The translations under genes were made by a program, and so were the position numbers. Below are positions 19,757 to 28,894 of a DNA stretch of 64,000 bases, in pieces. The notes beneath the pieces were generated by a model. That model was not told the origin of the DNA. It ran no database searches and saw only the letters and a program-made list of their open reading frames with translations. This DNA comes from Legionella massiliensis. GTDB taxonomy: Bacteria > Pseudomonadota > Gammaproteobacteria > Legionellales > Legionellaceae. Position 1 is the first letter of the stretch. Every line of letters starts with the position of its first letter. Location: NCBI RefSeq assembly GCF_000756815.1, contig NZ_CCVW01000001.1:1416001-1480000 (forward strand), in the 5' to 3' direction.

Positions 19757-21015
19757 GCGAAGTCCTTGATTTTTACCAACAGCAAGCCCAGGCAGGATTT
19801 TCAGCCATTCCTTGGTTAGCTGAATTACAGGGAAACGGTTTGCGCGAATTAAAACGCCGTGGTTTTCCAAGCCGCCATCAAGAGGATTGGAAATATACTC
19901 TGGTGGATAGCTTATTGCAGCAGCGTTTTATGTCACAAGCGAAACAGCAAGAGACTCAGCCCGAAATTAATCTTTCCCTGCCCTCAGGCCTGCATTTTTC
20001 GTTTAAAAATGGCCAGTTTATAGCAGACAAAGCTCAGCAATTGCCGGCCGGTGTTATAGTACGATCCTTAGCTGAGGCCTTGGAGTCAGATGCTGAGAAA
20101 CTCAAGAATTATTTAGGCAAAGCCCTGCGCCATGAGCATGGTTTTCAAGCCTTAAACACTGCAATGTTAGGTTGCGGTACCTTCATTTATTTGCCTGCTG
20201 GTGTTCGCCTTGAGCAACCCATCGTTCTATCTTATTGGCAGGATCAGGCTGAACAGGCGATTTATAATCGTTGTCTGATTGTTGCGGAAGAGGGGAGCCA
20301 GGCAACAATAATTGAAGATTTCCGTGGTGCCGAGGACTGTAGTTATTTCACTAATACCGTAACTGAGATCTTTACCGCAGCCTCTGCCAAGATTGCGCAT
20401 TACAAGATTCAGCAAGAAGGAAAGTCGGCTTACCACATCGGTCATCTTGCCGTGCAGCAGGCCAGAGCCAGCCAATTTGACAGCCATTCTTTAAGTCTGG
20501 GTGGAAAACTAGTACGCAGTGATCTCTCAGTGCATTTGCAGGAAGAACAGGCTCGCTGTTTAATGAATGGTATCTATGCGCCCAAAGAGGGACAGCATAT
20601 TGATCACCACACGACTGTGTATCATTTGGTTCCTAATTGCCAGAGCGAACAAGATTACAAGGGTATTTTAGCTGGACGCTCACGTGCTGTGTTTAATGGT
20701 AAGGTGATTGTGGCTAAGGATGCTCAACATACTCAAGCCAAACAACAGAACAAAAATTTGCTTTTGTCGGCCAAGGCAGAAATTGATACCAAACCGCAAC
20801 TGGAAATCTTTGCTGATGATGTCATTTGTACCCACGGAGCAACAGTAGGTCAATTAGATGAAGAAGCCTTATTTTATCTGGCGACAAGAGGTATAGACCG
20901 TCGTGAAGCGAGTAGCTATTTAGTTCATGCTTTCACAGCTGACAATCTAAGGCTTGTACCTGAGCAGCCATTAGCAGATTGGATGTCTACTTTGTTAAAT
21001 GAGCAATTGAGGTAA
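19753..21015 (+). CDS. sufD: Fe-S cluster assembly protein SufD
   Basis: SufD of 420 residues, the SufB paralogue needed for iron entry into the SufBC2D complex. The N-terminal region has [29 protein letters not shown], conserved in SufD, and the C-terminal beta-helix region contains [24 protein letters not shown] and [22 protein letters not shown]. Overlaps sufC by four bases; sufS follows after six bases. Confidence 0.96.
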   Translation: MSEVLDFYQQQAQAGFSAIPWLAELQGNGLRELKRRGFPSRHQEDWKYTLVDSLLQQRFMSQAKQQETQPEINLSLPSGLHFSFKNGQFIADKAQQLPAGVIVRSLAEALESDAEKLKNYLGKALRHEHGFQALNTAMLGCGTFIYLPAGVRLEQPIVLSYWQDQAEQAIYNRCLIVAEEGSQATIIEDFRGAEDCSYFTNTVTEIFTAASAKIAHYKIQQEGKSAYHIGHLAVQQARASQFDSHSLSLGGKLVRSDLSVHLQEEQARCLMNGIYAPKEGQHIDHHTTVYHLVPNCQSEQDYKGILAGRSRAVFNGKVIVAKDAQHTQAKQQNKNLLLSAKAEIDTKPQLEIFADDVICTHGATVGQLDEEALFYLATRGIDRREASSYLVHAFTADNLRLVPEQPLADWMSTLLNEQLR

Positions 21016-21021
21016 TAGATT

Positions 21022-22269
21022 ATGAGCACAACAACAGCAGCCTTAATTGAATCTCTGGATATCAACGCGATACGCAATGATTTTCCAATTCTTAAACAGC
21101 AGATTAATGATTATCCGCTCACCTATTTGGATAATGCAGCGACTACGCAAAAGCCACAGTCAGTAATTGATGCAACCAACCATTATTACAGCTTTGATAA
21201 TGCCAATGTGCATCGTGGCGTGCATGCACTAAGTGTACGAGCGACCCAGCAATATGAGGCGGCTCGTAGCAAGGTTCAACGTTTTATTAATGCAAATTCA
21301 GCTCATGAATGTATTTTTGTACGAGGTACAACAGAGGCTATCAATCTGGTAGCCCAAAGTTTTGTTGCTCCTCGCATTATGCCCGGTGAAGAGATTCTTA
21401 TTACTCATATGGAACATCATTCCAATATTGTTCCCTGGCAAATGGTTTGTAAGAAAACAGGCGCTCATTTGCAAGTTGCCCCTATTTCTTTTGATGGGGA
21501 AATCCTTCTCGATGAATTCGAAAAAAAGCTTAGTGAAAATACCAAATTCGTAGCCCTCAACTATGTTTCTAATGCCTTGGGAACGATTAACCCAGTCAAG
21601 AAAATGATTGAGATGGCACATGCCTATGGTGCCATAGTTTTGCTAGATGGAGCCCAGGCTACTGCGCATCTACCCATTGATGTACAAGAGTTAGATTGTG
21701 ATTTCTATGCGTTTTCTGGCCATAAAATGTATGGTCCAACTGGTATTGGCGTGCTTTGGGGGAAAGAGCATCTCTTAGATGACATGATGCCCTATCAAGG
21801 CGGCGGTGAAATGATTAGTTATGTGACCTTTGAAGCCACAGAATACGCTGGTCTACCACATAAATTTGAAGCAGGCACACCCAATATTGCCGGTGCTATC
21901 GGTCTTAGCGCTGCAATGGATTATCTCTGGGGGCTGGATATGGACGCGATTGCTGCCTATGAGGCGTCTTTGCTCGATTACGCGACCTCAGCAATCAAAT
22001 CAGTCAAAGGCTTTAATATTGTGGGCACTGCTCAGAATAAGGTGCCGATCATTTCCTTTGTGCATGGAAAAATCCATGCCCATGATATTGGTACTATCTT
22101 AGATAGCGCCGGTATTGCTATTCGTAGTGGCCATCATTGCACAATGCCGTTGATGGATTTCTTCGATGTTGCGGCAACCACTAGAATTTCCATGTCTTTT
22201 TATAATACTAAAGAGGAAATCGATCGCTGCGTGCAGGCGCTTTATAAGGTTAAAGAGGTATTTGCATAA
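21022..22269 (+). CDS. sufS: Cysteine desulfurase SufS
   Basis: Group II PLP-dependent cysteine desulfurase, 415 residues. It takes sulfur from cysteine as a persulfide and passes it to SufU. The PLP lysine is Lys235 in FSGHKMYGP, and the persulfide Cys373 lies in RSGHHCTMP near the C-terminus. The N-terminal YLDNAATTQKPQ and HRGVHALS blocks are typical. The stop overlaps the sufU start by one base. Confidence 0.97.
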   Translation: MSTTTAALIESLDINAIRNDFPILKQQINDYPLTYLDNAATTQKPQSVIDATNHYYSFDNANVHRGVHALSVRATQQYEAARSKVQRFINANSAHECIFVRGTTEAINLVAQSFVAPRIMPGEEILITHMEHHSNIVPWQMVCKKTGAHLQVAPISFDGEILLDEFEKKLSENTKFVALNYVSNALGTINPVKKMIEMAHAYGAIVLLDGAQATAHLPIDVQELDCDFYAFSGHKMYGPTGIGVLWGKEHLLDDMMPYQGGGEMISYVTFEATEYAGLPHKFEAGTPNIAGAIGLSAAMDYLWGLDMDAIAAYEASLLDYATSAIKSVKGFNIVGTAQNKVPIISFVHGKIHAHDIGTILDSAGIAIRSGHHCTMPLMDFFDVAATTRISMSFYNTKEEIDRCVQALYKVKEVFA

Positions 22270-22715
22270 TGATGGAATTACGAGAGCTTTATCAGGAAAT
22301 CATCATTGATCATAACCGTAACCCGCGGAATCACCATGATATGGCGGATGCTACCACGCAGGCGAATGGTTTTAATCCGCTTTGCGGCGATAAATTAACG
22401 GTTTATCTCAAGCTTGAGAACGATAAAATCTGTGATGCAAGTTTTTTGGGATGTGGCTGTGCAATATCCCAAGCCTCGGCCTCATTAATGACCGAAGCCT
22501 TATGTGGTAAGACTATTGAAGAGGCGCACAAATTATTTCAGCGTTTTCATAGCATGCTTACCATGGATGATGACAGCGGGCTCTTGTCCTTAGATAAATT
22601 GGCGGTACTCGCAGGCGTAAGAGCTTATCCGGCTCGAGTGAAGTGCGCTACCTTAGCCTGGCATACTATGGAAGCTGCGCTGAAAAAAGAAGCGGTCACT
22701 GTTAGTACGGAGTGA
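22269..22715 (+). CDS. sufU: Sulfur-transfer protein SufU
   Basis: A 148-residue IscU-like protein of the SufU type. It has three conserved Cys sites (PLCGDKL, GCGCAIS, VKCATLAWH) and the extra segment between the second and third that distinguishes SufU from IscU. SufU acts as a zinc-dependent sulfurtransferase that accepts persulfide from SufS, taking the place of SufE. Two adjacent ATG codons (22269, 22272) are possible starts; the first overlaps the sufS stop. Confidence 0.95.
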   Translation: MMELRELYQEIIIDHNRNPRNHHDMADATTQANGFNPLCGDKLTVYLKLENDKICDASFLGCGCAISQASASLMTEALCGKTIEEAHKLFQRFHSMLTMDDDSGLLSLDKLAVLAGVRAYPARVKCATLAWHTMEAALKKEAVTVSTE

Positions 22716-22721
22716 TTAACC

Positions 22722-23057
22722 ATGTTTGGATTTAAGAAGAAACAGGATAATGAGGTTTTGAAAGATACTGTAATAGCAGCTCTGAAGACTGTGTTTGATC
22801 CTGAAATTCCAGTGAATATCTATGATCTGGGTTTAATTTACGACATTAATATTAATGAAGAACAGCACGCACACATTCAAATGACCCTGACAACCCCTGG
22901 TTGCCCAGTCGCGCAGACCTTTCCTGGTACTGTCGAGCAAGCTGTTAATCAGGTTGAGGGGATCAGTGACTGTACAGTGGAATTGGTTTGGGAACCGCCG
23001 TGGACGCAGGAGCGAATGACTGAGGCAGCACGCTTGGAGCTGGGAATTTTTTATTGA
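22722..23057 (+). CDS. sufT: SufT-like MIP18-family (DUF59) Fe-S maturation protein
   Basis: A 111-residue DUF59 protein. The motif DPEIPVNIYDLGLIYDI is diagnostic, followed by the conserved Cys in MTLTTPGCPVAQTFPG. SufT/MIP18 proteins help deliver clusters to client proteins. As last gene of the suf operon, six bases after sufU, it completes the pathway here. The usual C-terminal W.P.W motif (VWEPPWTQERM) is intact. Confidence 0.92.
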   Translation: MFGFKKKQDNEVLKDTVIAALKTVFDPEIPVNIYDLGLIYDININEEQHAHIQMTLTTPGCPVAQTFPGTVEQAVNQVEGISDCTVELVWEPPWTQERMTEAARLELGIFY

Positions 23058-23095
23058 GTCTTTGTTATTCCCGCGTCTTGACCCATAGGTATCTA

Positions 23096-23225
23096 TCCAA
23101 GTGTAGCCTTGATTACACTGCGCTGCATCAAGGCTACATTTACTTTTTTTGTCCCATACAAAGGCGCAAGGCTTCGAGACGGCCTAAAGGCCTCCTCAGC
23201 CCGAACGGTTTCTGTGTAATGTCTT
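23096..23225. repeat. Repeat families C and D between suf and epmA
   Basis: A family C copy (CCTTGATTACACTGCGCTGC, about 23107-23140) is followed directly by a family D copy (GCTTCGAGACGGCCTAAAGG to GAACGGTTTC, about 23168-23215). Both recur elsewhere in the window. Confidence 0.6.
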
Positions 23226-23276
23226 TAACTTGCAGTGATTAGACCCCCAACACATTTTCAAAATAGAGTGACTACA

Positions 23277-24233
23277 ATGAGTGAAGAAATTCTCTGGCAG
23301 CCATCTGCAACAATCGATATCTTACGACAGCGCGCAGCGCTTCTGAGTCAAATCCGCCAATTTTTTAATCAACGTGGTTACTTGGAAGTTGAAACCCCAA
23401 CTATGTCACACTTTGGTATCACCGACGTTTATTTATCCAATATCAAAGCGATTTTCAGAGAACGTCCTTATTCCTTGCAAACCTCACCTGAATACCATAT
23501 GAAGCGTCTGTTAGCTGCAGGTTCAGGTCCGATCTATCAAATTGCGCGAGTTTTTCGCGATGATGAGTTAGGGCGCTGGCATAATCCGGAATTTACCATG
23601 TTGGAATGGTATCAATTGGATATTGATCACCACGTGCTGATGGATGAAATGGATGCCTTATTACAAACCATCCTGCAATGCGGTCCTATGTTCCGCAAAA
23701 CCTATCAACAGGTTTTTCTCGAGGTCTGCCAAATCGATCCCCTGAGCGTGACAATTGCTGAGCTCCGAACCGTTTTACAGCGTTATGAATTAGATTATGT
23801 CCTTGCTGCAGATGAACAGGATCCGGATCAATATTTGTTTTTGCTCATGTCGCATATTGTTGAGCCAGCACTTGGCAAGGAGCCTGTTCCTGTGGCGGTC
23901 TACAATTTTCCTCCCTCTCAAGCTGCCTTAGCGCAAATTAACCAAGGAGTGGCAGAGCGCTTTGAAATCTATGTTCAAGGCATCGAGCTTGCCAATGGTT
24001 TTCACGAGCTGACGGATGCAGCAGCACAGGCCGCGCGTTTTCAGCAGGATCTGGCAATACGCCGACGTCAGGGGCTTCCTGAACCTGCGCCCGATGTTTA
24101 TTTTCTCGAAGCCCTAGCCCATGGCTTACCTGCTTGTAGCGGTGTAGCACTTGGTATCGATAGACTTATTACGCTGGCGCTCGGACAGGATGCGATTGCT
24201 AAAACGCTTTCCTTTGATTTTTCTAGGGCTTGA
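23277..24233 (+). CDS. epmA: EF-P--(R)-beta-lysine ligase EpmA
   Basis: A 318-residue class II lysyl-tRNA synthetase paralogue without the anticodon-binding domain (also called PoxA/GenX). It attaches beta-lysine to elongation factor P, easing translation of polyproline. Motif 2 region IARVFRDDELGRWHNPEFTMLEWYQ, the substrate-site ELANGFHELTD and motif 3 SGVALGIDRLITLALG are visible. ATG 23277 (MSEEILWQPS) is chosen; the 14 extra upstream codons arise from intergenic sequence. epmB and efp are not in the window. Confidence 0.95.
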   Translation: MSEEILWQPSATIDILRQRAALLSQIRQFFNQRGYLEVETPTMSHFGITDVYLSNIKAIFRERPYSLQTSPEYHMKRLLAAGSGPIYQIARVFRDDELGRWHNPEFTMLEWYQLDIDHHVLMDEMDALLQTILQCGPMFRKTYQQVFLEVCQIDPLSVTIAELRTVLQRYELDYVLAADEQDPDQYLFLLMSHIVEPALGKEPVPVAVYNFPPSQAALAQINQGVAERFEIYVQGIELANGFHELTDAAAQAARFQQDLAIRRRQGLPEPAPDVYFLEALAHGLPACSGVALGIDRLITLALGQDAIAKTLSFDFSRA

Positions 24234-24292
24234 ATAGTGATTTAAGAACCCTTATCCGCCCTTCGGGCACCTTCTCCCCTGAGGGCTGAGGG

Positions 24293-24425
24293 AAGTTAAG
24301 GGCATTTGTCATTCCCGCGAAGGCGGGAAACCATCTCTACATTAGCACAGTGCTTAGCTAGAAATAGTTTCCCGCCTTCGCGGGAATGACAAAACCCTCC
24401 ATAACTGACGTTAACTTAATGGCAA
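24293..24425. mobile_element. Repeat family B copy 2 with flanking direct repeat
   Basis: The same long palindromic stem as at 6346-6470. The right end has an extra CGTCAGTTATGGA-type segment relative to other copies, the sequence that also ends the 177-bp element at 39331-39507. TGAGGGCTGAGGG occurs on both sides (24280-24292 and 24426-24438). Confidence 0.7.
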
Positions 24426-24524
24426 TGAGGGCTGAGGGGAGGGGCTTTAGATCTCGACTTGGGTTTGCTTGAGCGAAGCTCGACAAATATAATGGAAACC
24501 AAGTTAAGCAACTTCTAGTTGAAA

Positions 24525-25433
24525 ATGGACCTTCGAAAAATTAATCTTAATTTGCTATTACACTTCGATACCTTATTAGCAGAGCGTTCTGTGTCAAAGG
24601 CAGCGGAAAAGACGTTCATGACCCAAACTGCGATGAGTCATATCTTAAAGCAATTAAGGGAGTTATTTAATGATTCCTTGTTCATTAGACATCCTCAGGG
24701 ACTGCAACCTACTCAAAGAGCCTTGGAGTTAGCGCCGAGAATTCAAGAATTTTTAAACTGCTCTAATGCGGTTTTTCGCGAGAAAACATTCGACCCACAA
24801 AAGGAAGTACTAAGCTTTAGAGCCGCTTTAGCAGGGCATGGTGAACACTTGGTTTTACCACGGCTCTGTGCCTATTTAGTGAAAAATGCACCTAATTGTT
24901 CACTAAATACGAGTCCCTTGTCAGAATATTTAAGTCTGGATCATCTACTAGCTACTGAAATCGACTTTGCTATAGCCCCAGGCTTTATTGATGTAGGGGA
25001 GCAGATTAATGCTGAGTGTTTATTGGAAGAAGAAGCTGCTTGTATCATGAGAAAGTCACATCCTTTGGCCAAGCAAGAATTAACCCAGGAAAAATATCTG
25101 CAAGCCGAGCAAGTAGATATAAGAGTTAGCTATTTGAGTAATGAAAATATCTTATATAAATCTTTAGATGACTATCGTCATAGAAATATTAAAGTGACAG
25201 TACCTGATGTAATCAATGCATTAGAGGTCGTTTTTGAGACGGACTTAATCGCAACAGTGCCATTGAAACTAGCTGTTTTTCTGAAAGAACGATATCAATT
25301 TGAAGTAAAGTCCTTTCCCTTTCCAGTGACAAAATTTCGCATCAATTTTTATTATCACGCGCGATTAAATAACTATAAGCCCTTACTATGGTTAATCGAT
25401 GTGATTAAAAATAATTGCTTTGTTGGTTTGTAA
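24525..25433 (+). CDS. LysR-family transcriptional regulator
   Basis: A 302-residue LTTR. The N-terminal HTH reads INLNLLLHFDTLLAERSVSKAAEKTFMTQTAMSHILKQLRELFNDSLFIRHPQGLQPTQRA with the usual recognition helix; the rest is the two-lobed effector-binding domain, here diverged. ATG 24525 (MDLRKIN) is preferred over TTG 24519; the ribosome site is weak. LysR proteins often regulate a divergent neighbour, but upstream is a repeat and epmA in the same direction, so no target is suggested. Confidence 0.9.
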   Translation: MDLRKINLNLLLHFDTLLAERSVSKAAEKTFMTQTAMSHILKQLRELFNDSLFIRHPQGLQPTQRALELAPRIQEFLNCSNAVFREKTFDPQKEVLSFRAALAGHGEHLVLPRLCAYLVKNAPNCSLNTSPLSEYLSLDHLLATEIDFAIAPGFIDVGEQINAECLLEEEAACIMRKSHPLAKQELTQEKYLQAEQVDIRVSYLSNENILYKSLDDYRHRNIKVTVPDVINALEVVFETDLIATVPLKLAVFLKERYQFEVKSFPFPVTKFRINFYYHARLNNYKPLLWLIDVIKNNCFVGL

Positions 25434-25449
25434 TTAGACCTCTCCACAC

Positions 25450-25495
25450 AAAATTATTCCGCCTACATACCGCGCTTTATGCGCGGTATCCAGAT
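25450..25495. repeat. Family E hairpin repeat
   Basis: ATACCGCGC and its complement flank TTTAT, the same core as the terminator at 16212-16250 but without a T-run. It may still act as a transcript end for the regulator gene. Confidence 0.45.
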
Positions 25496-25605
25496 GTATT
25501 TAAAACAATATAACTAAAAGTTCTAAAGAGTATTAGTTTAATTCATTGTTCAAATTTAACTCAAGGTGATTAAATGTAATTGTCCTTTTCGCAATTGGAG
25601 AAATC

Positions 25606-27258
25606 ATGGAAATTAAATTTAATCAAGATAAAGCACTTGAATCCACAAAGGCTAATTTGGCGAGACAACAGAGTAATATCGTTAAGATGCTCAATGACAT
25701 AATTACTCAATGTAATTACAAAAGAGCTCAGGCCAGTAAAATAGAGCAACTCGACTCGTCTAGCTTTAATTTGTGGGCAACTAACAATGAGCTGATTCCT
25801 GGCACCCATCGTATTTCAACTCCCTCTATGACATTAGTGCATGATGGTGAGTTGTATAAAGCAAAAAATATCAAGGAAAAGATAAAGGATGGTGTGCAAA
25901 ATAACATCGACCTTAATGGTGGCGAGCTGCCAGAAAATGCCATTCGCTTCCTTGAGAAAACGTTGAAGGTACAAGAAGATTATCTAAAGCGCGCAATTCG
26001 TTCAGCACCTAAGGATAAGCGGCAAGAGTTGCAACAGTTTTTACAGAATAATCAGCAATATCAAAAGCTAATTCAACTTTATAAAGTTCATGCTATGCAA
26101 ACCCTAACGGAAGCAGCTAGTTTGGATCGCTTTGAAAAGGCAAAAAACGTGGTAAATAAAGAGATTAATAATCAGATTATTGCAAAGCGTATTAATGAGA
26201 ATATTGATGCTATGGAAGCGCTTGTTAAGAAAAATCAATATCTTAAATTTGAAGACAATGATTCTCAGCAACTTAAAGGTTCTGTGAATAAAAAGACTAA
26301 TTCAATTGTCCTTGAAAGAGATCAATTTACTCCTAGTAATGTTTTGGCAGATAGAAAAGAAATGGATAACTTATTCAAAAAACTAGAAAAAAATATCGAC
26401 TCTCTGGAGGGAGTAGATGAGGAAGTAAAATTAGAAATAAAAGCACATTTAGCTGCGGGAAAAGATTTTTTCTACAATAAAAATGATGTGAATTTCCAAA
26501 GTCCTACCCATATGACACTTGGCTCAAAAATCAAAAATGGGGCTGAAGGTTTTGGAGGTCTTGCGGGTTTAGGGAGTGGTATAACTGCTATTATCGCCGG
26601 CGGAGTCACTGTAGTCTTTCCTCCTGCGGCAGTAGTCACTGTGCCAGTGATGACAGGTTGTGCGGCAGTTGCTCTAACTACGGCCTTACCTGCAGGTATT
26701 TCCAAGGTAGGTACAACAGTTAAAAATGGGGTCAAATACGGAGCAGCTCCAAGTCCTGGAGAACTAGTTAATATTTCTTTATTAGGTACCTCCCTGTTTA
26801 CACTTGGTTTTGCGAATGCAGTACCAAGTGCTCTTGCCCAGATACCTCAGGTTATTAACAACTCTGCCAAGGCAGGGCTTGGTCTTGTGAGTCTACCGAT
26901 TAGTGTTGCGAACTTGCAGCATGAGAGAAATATCCGTTTGCATAATAGTGCCCCTGGAAATTTGCAACCTTCAGCGCACAGAGTAGATCAGCCAGCGGAT
27001 ATACAGCGTAGTGATAGCTCACCCCAGCTTGGTAGTTATGCTAGTAATTCTATCAAATTAGCTAATGGCGATAGCATGCCAATCAAGATTGATCAGCTTG
27101 TTTTGGATGATGATCAGGACTTAAGCAATGATAGTTCTATAGAATCTGTACAAGAACTGGATTCCTCCGATGATAGTTTCAGTAAATATAGCGACTATTT
27201 CGATTCCGATGACCTTGAAGAAGAGGAGCACTCTCTTGAAAGCCTAAGTTGTAATTGA
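25606..27258 (+). CDS. Unknown protein with hydrophobic hairpins and acidic tail, effector candidate
   Basis: Not a recognised family. The 550 residues divide into a Lys/Glu/Gln-rich helical N-terminal half (about 1-300, coiled-coil-like), a Gly/Ala/Val-rich hydrophobic region (about 305-435: AEGFGGLAGLGSGITAIIAGG, ATTALPAGI and LGFANAVPSALA) and a Ser/Asp/Glu-rich tail ending DDLEEEEHSLESLSCN. The acidic block a few residues before the C-terminus fits the E-block of Dot/Icm substrates. The start has a GGAGAAATC context. Single transcription unit. Membrane insertion and secretion are inferred. Confidence 0.65.
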   Translation: MEIKFNQDKALESTKANLARQQSNIVKMLNDIITQCNYKRAQASKIEQLDSSSFNLWATNNELIPGTHRISTPSMTLVHDGELYKAKNIKEKIKDGVQNNIDLNGGELPENAIRFLEKTLKVQEDYLKRAIRSAPKDKRQELQQFLQNNQQYQKLIQLYKVHAMQTLTEAASLDRFEKAKNVVNKEINNQIIAKRINENIDAMEALVKKNQYLKFEDNDSQQLKGSVNKKTNSIVLERDQFTPSNVLADRKEMDNLFKKLEKNIDSLEGVDEEVKLEIKAHLAAGKDFFYNKNDVNFQSPTHMTLGSKIKNGAEGFGGLAGLGSGITAIIAGGVTVVFPPAAVVTVPVMTGCAAVALTTALPAGISKVGTTVKNGVKYGAAPSPGELVNISLLGTSLFTLGFANAVPSALAQIPQVINNSAKAGLGLVSLPISVANLQHERNIRLHNSAPGNLQPSAHRVDQPADIQRSDSSPQLGSYASNSIKLANGDSMPIKIDQLVLDDDQDLSNDSSIESVQELDSSDDSFSKYSDYFDSDDLEEEEHSLESLSCN

Positions 27259-27262
27259 TTTT

Positions 27263-27495
27263 TGTAATGGGTCACGTCCCTCCCCCCGTCATACTAAGAG
27301 CCCCATCCCCTTTGGGGCAAACATCGATAAAGACCTCGTCATCCCGAACGTAGTGAGGGATCTCCGGGATTAGCACAGTGCCACACTCAGGAGATGTCTC
27401 TCTACGTTCGACATGACGTACGTCTTTGGGAGCGAAGCGAAGGATCTCCTGGATTGGCACTGTGCCCCATTCAGGAGAGCTTTCGCTGCCCTCAC
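27263..27495. mobile_element. Repeat family A copy 4, right end lost
   Basis: Left end GTAATGGGTCAC, followed by the family core including GAACGTAGTGAGGGATCTCC, a CATGACGTACGTC segment and GAAGCGAAGGATCTCC. No right inverted end was found before the AT-rich stretch at 27545-27700, in which nothing coding is seen. Confidence 0.6.
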
Positions 27496-27755
27496 CTTAT
27501 AATGATGGCTTATATACAAAATTGCTCTGTAAGGACCTTTAAATAAAACAAAAAAAACCAAACACAGAAACGCCTAACTTAGTCTCATCTATTTGAATAA
27601 TAATAATTTAATCTTCATGCTCAAAAAATCAAATAGCAACTATTAAGAATCAATAAAGCAAATTAAGAGACTGTTAATTATTTCCATTAATAATCGTCAC
27701 CTGGTCGTATCGTGGGTTTTGCTCCGCAAGATCCACCTTTTAAACGAGGAAAATA

Positions 27756-28874
27756 ATGGGAAAATTTCAAGATCAATTTAGTAAGAAAATATCAGCAACC
27801 GATACAGGCTATAAGCGTAATCTCTACCAAACCTACTTAACAGCTATTGAATGGCGTAATGTGGAAATGTCGGGAGAATACGCCCAATTTCTCAGTACAG
27901 GTCAGCCCTTTTACCGTTATCCCTATTTCGCCCAGCTTTATGTATTTTGGAAGATTTTCTTTCAATCTTACTTCGCAGCCCAAAAGAAGGAAGGGTTTCT
28001 TAGCTTAGTTTTGTCTGAATACATGTTGATGAATGTATTCATCGCTATTACCACAACGATAGAGTTTATAGGCAAAGGTCTCAGTTCTTTATTTTTATGG
28101 CCTTTTTTTCCTGTTGCAAACAACACTGAGTTTCAAAGTCACCTTGCTGCACAAAATAAAGACTATGCAGACTTTATCCATCATACCCCTTTTTATAACT
28201 ACAATTATTTCTCCAAGTTAGGCGAATTAATTGCTCGTTTCCGAGAGTGTCCTGAGAAAAGTTTTGTTGATCGTATTTCGCTAATAGCGGTAGGGCTCGA
28301 CTATTTAGTCCACGGTATGCTTTCTGCACCAGTGGGATATTGGTACAACCAGGAAGAAAACAGAGCGCCGGAAACCATCGATATTATTGTGAAGGAATCC
28401 AGCGATGTAGAAGAAGATACACGGGAATTAGCTGCGCATTTAAGGCAGACAGTTACCGCGATAGAGGGTGTTTCTATCGTTCAAGACAATGAACAAGAGC
28501 AATTATTCGTTCGGACAAATTCTGAGAAACATCGTACCTATGCCTACGCACGACTTCGTGTACCACGTTATGAGCCTTTTCAAGCTACTGTTGAAGAGTT
28601 AACTCGGGCTGGAATTAAGGTGCGTGAAGTTGCTGGTCAGCAACAAATGCAAATCAAGCTTCGCGTACAAAGCGAAACGCCGGAACAACTCCAGGCGAAT
28701 AGAGAGAAACTCGCTAGTCTTGAGGGTTGTAGAGAGCTTTTCAGCTACCAAAACGGGGTTGATGAGGGGCTTACCTTCTTTTCTTTGGATGTACCTACCA
28801 AGCGCCTGAAAGAGACTGTCGAAGAAATTCAACAGGACGAGGGCATAAGCATTCAATTAATGCATGATTTTTAA
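27756..28874 (+). CDS. Unknown membrane-associated protein upstream of an oxidase-methyltransferase fusion
   Basis: Not recognised. The 372-residue protein has several aromatic-rich hydrophobic stretches in its first 200 residues (LYVFWKIFFQSYFAAQ, LMNVFIAITTTIEFIGK, LSSLFLWPFFPV, ISLIAVGLDYLVHGML), so it is likely bound to membrane. The C-terminal half (about 210-372) is soluble, with two repeats of a charged alpha/beta pattern. The start follows AACGAGGAAA. The TAA overlaps a possible ATG of the next gene by one base, so the two are coupled and probably act together; that gene too has hydrophobic segments of the same aromatic type at its N-terminus. Confidence 0.7.
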   Translation: MGKFQDQFSKKISATDTGYKRNLYQTYLTAIEWRNVEMSGEYAQFLSTGQPFYRYPYFAQLYVFWKIFFQSYFAAQKKEGFLSLVLSEYMLMNVFIAITTTIEFIGKGLSSLFLWPFFPVANNTEFQSHLAAQNKDYADFIHHTPFYNYNYFSKLGELIARFRECPEKSFVDRISLIAVGLDYLVHGMLSAPVGYWYNQEENRAPETIDIIVKESSDVEEDTRELAAHLRQTVTAIEGVSIVQDNEQEQLFVRTNSEKHRTYAYARLRVPRYEPFQATVEELTRAGIKVREVAGQQQMQIKLRVQSETPEQLQANREKLASLEGCRELFSYQNGVDEGLTFFSLDVPTKRLKETVEEIQQDEGISIQLMHDF

Positions 28875-28894
28875 TGTTTCTAAGAGGATATCAA

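Noticed and set aside
23054-23242. Short ORF after the SufT-like gene
   Set aside because: It runs through family C and D repeats and has no ribosome site.
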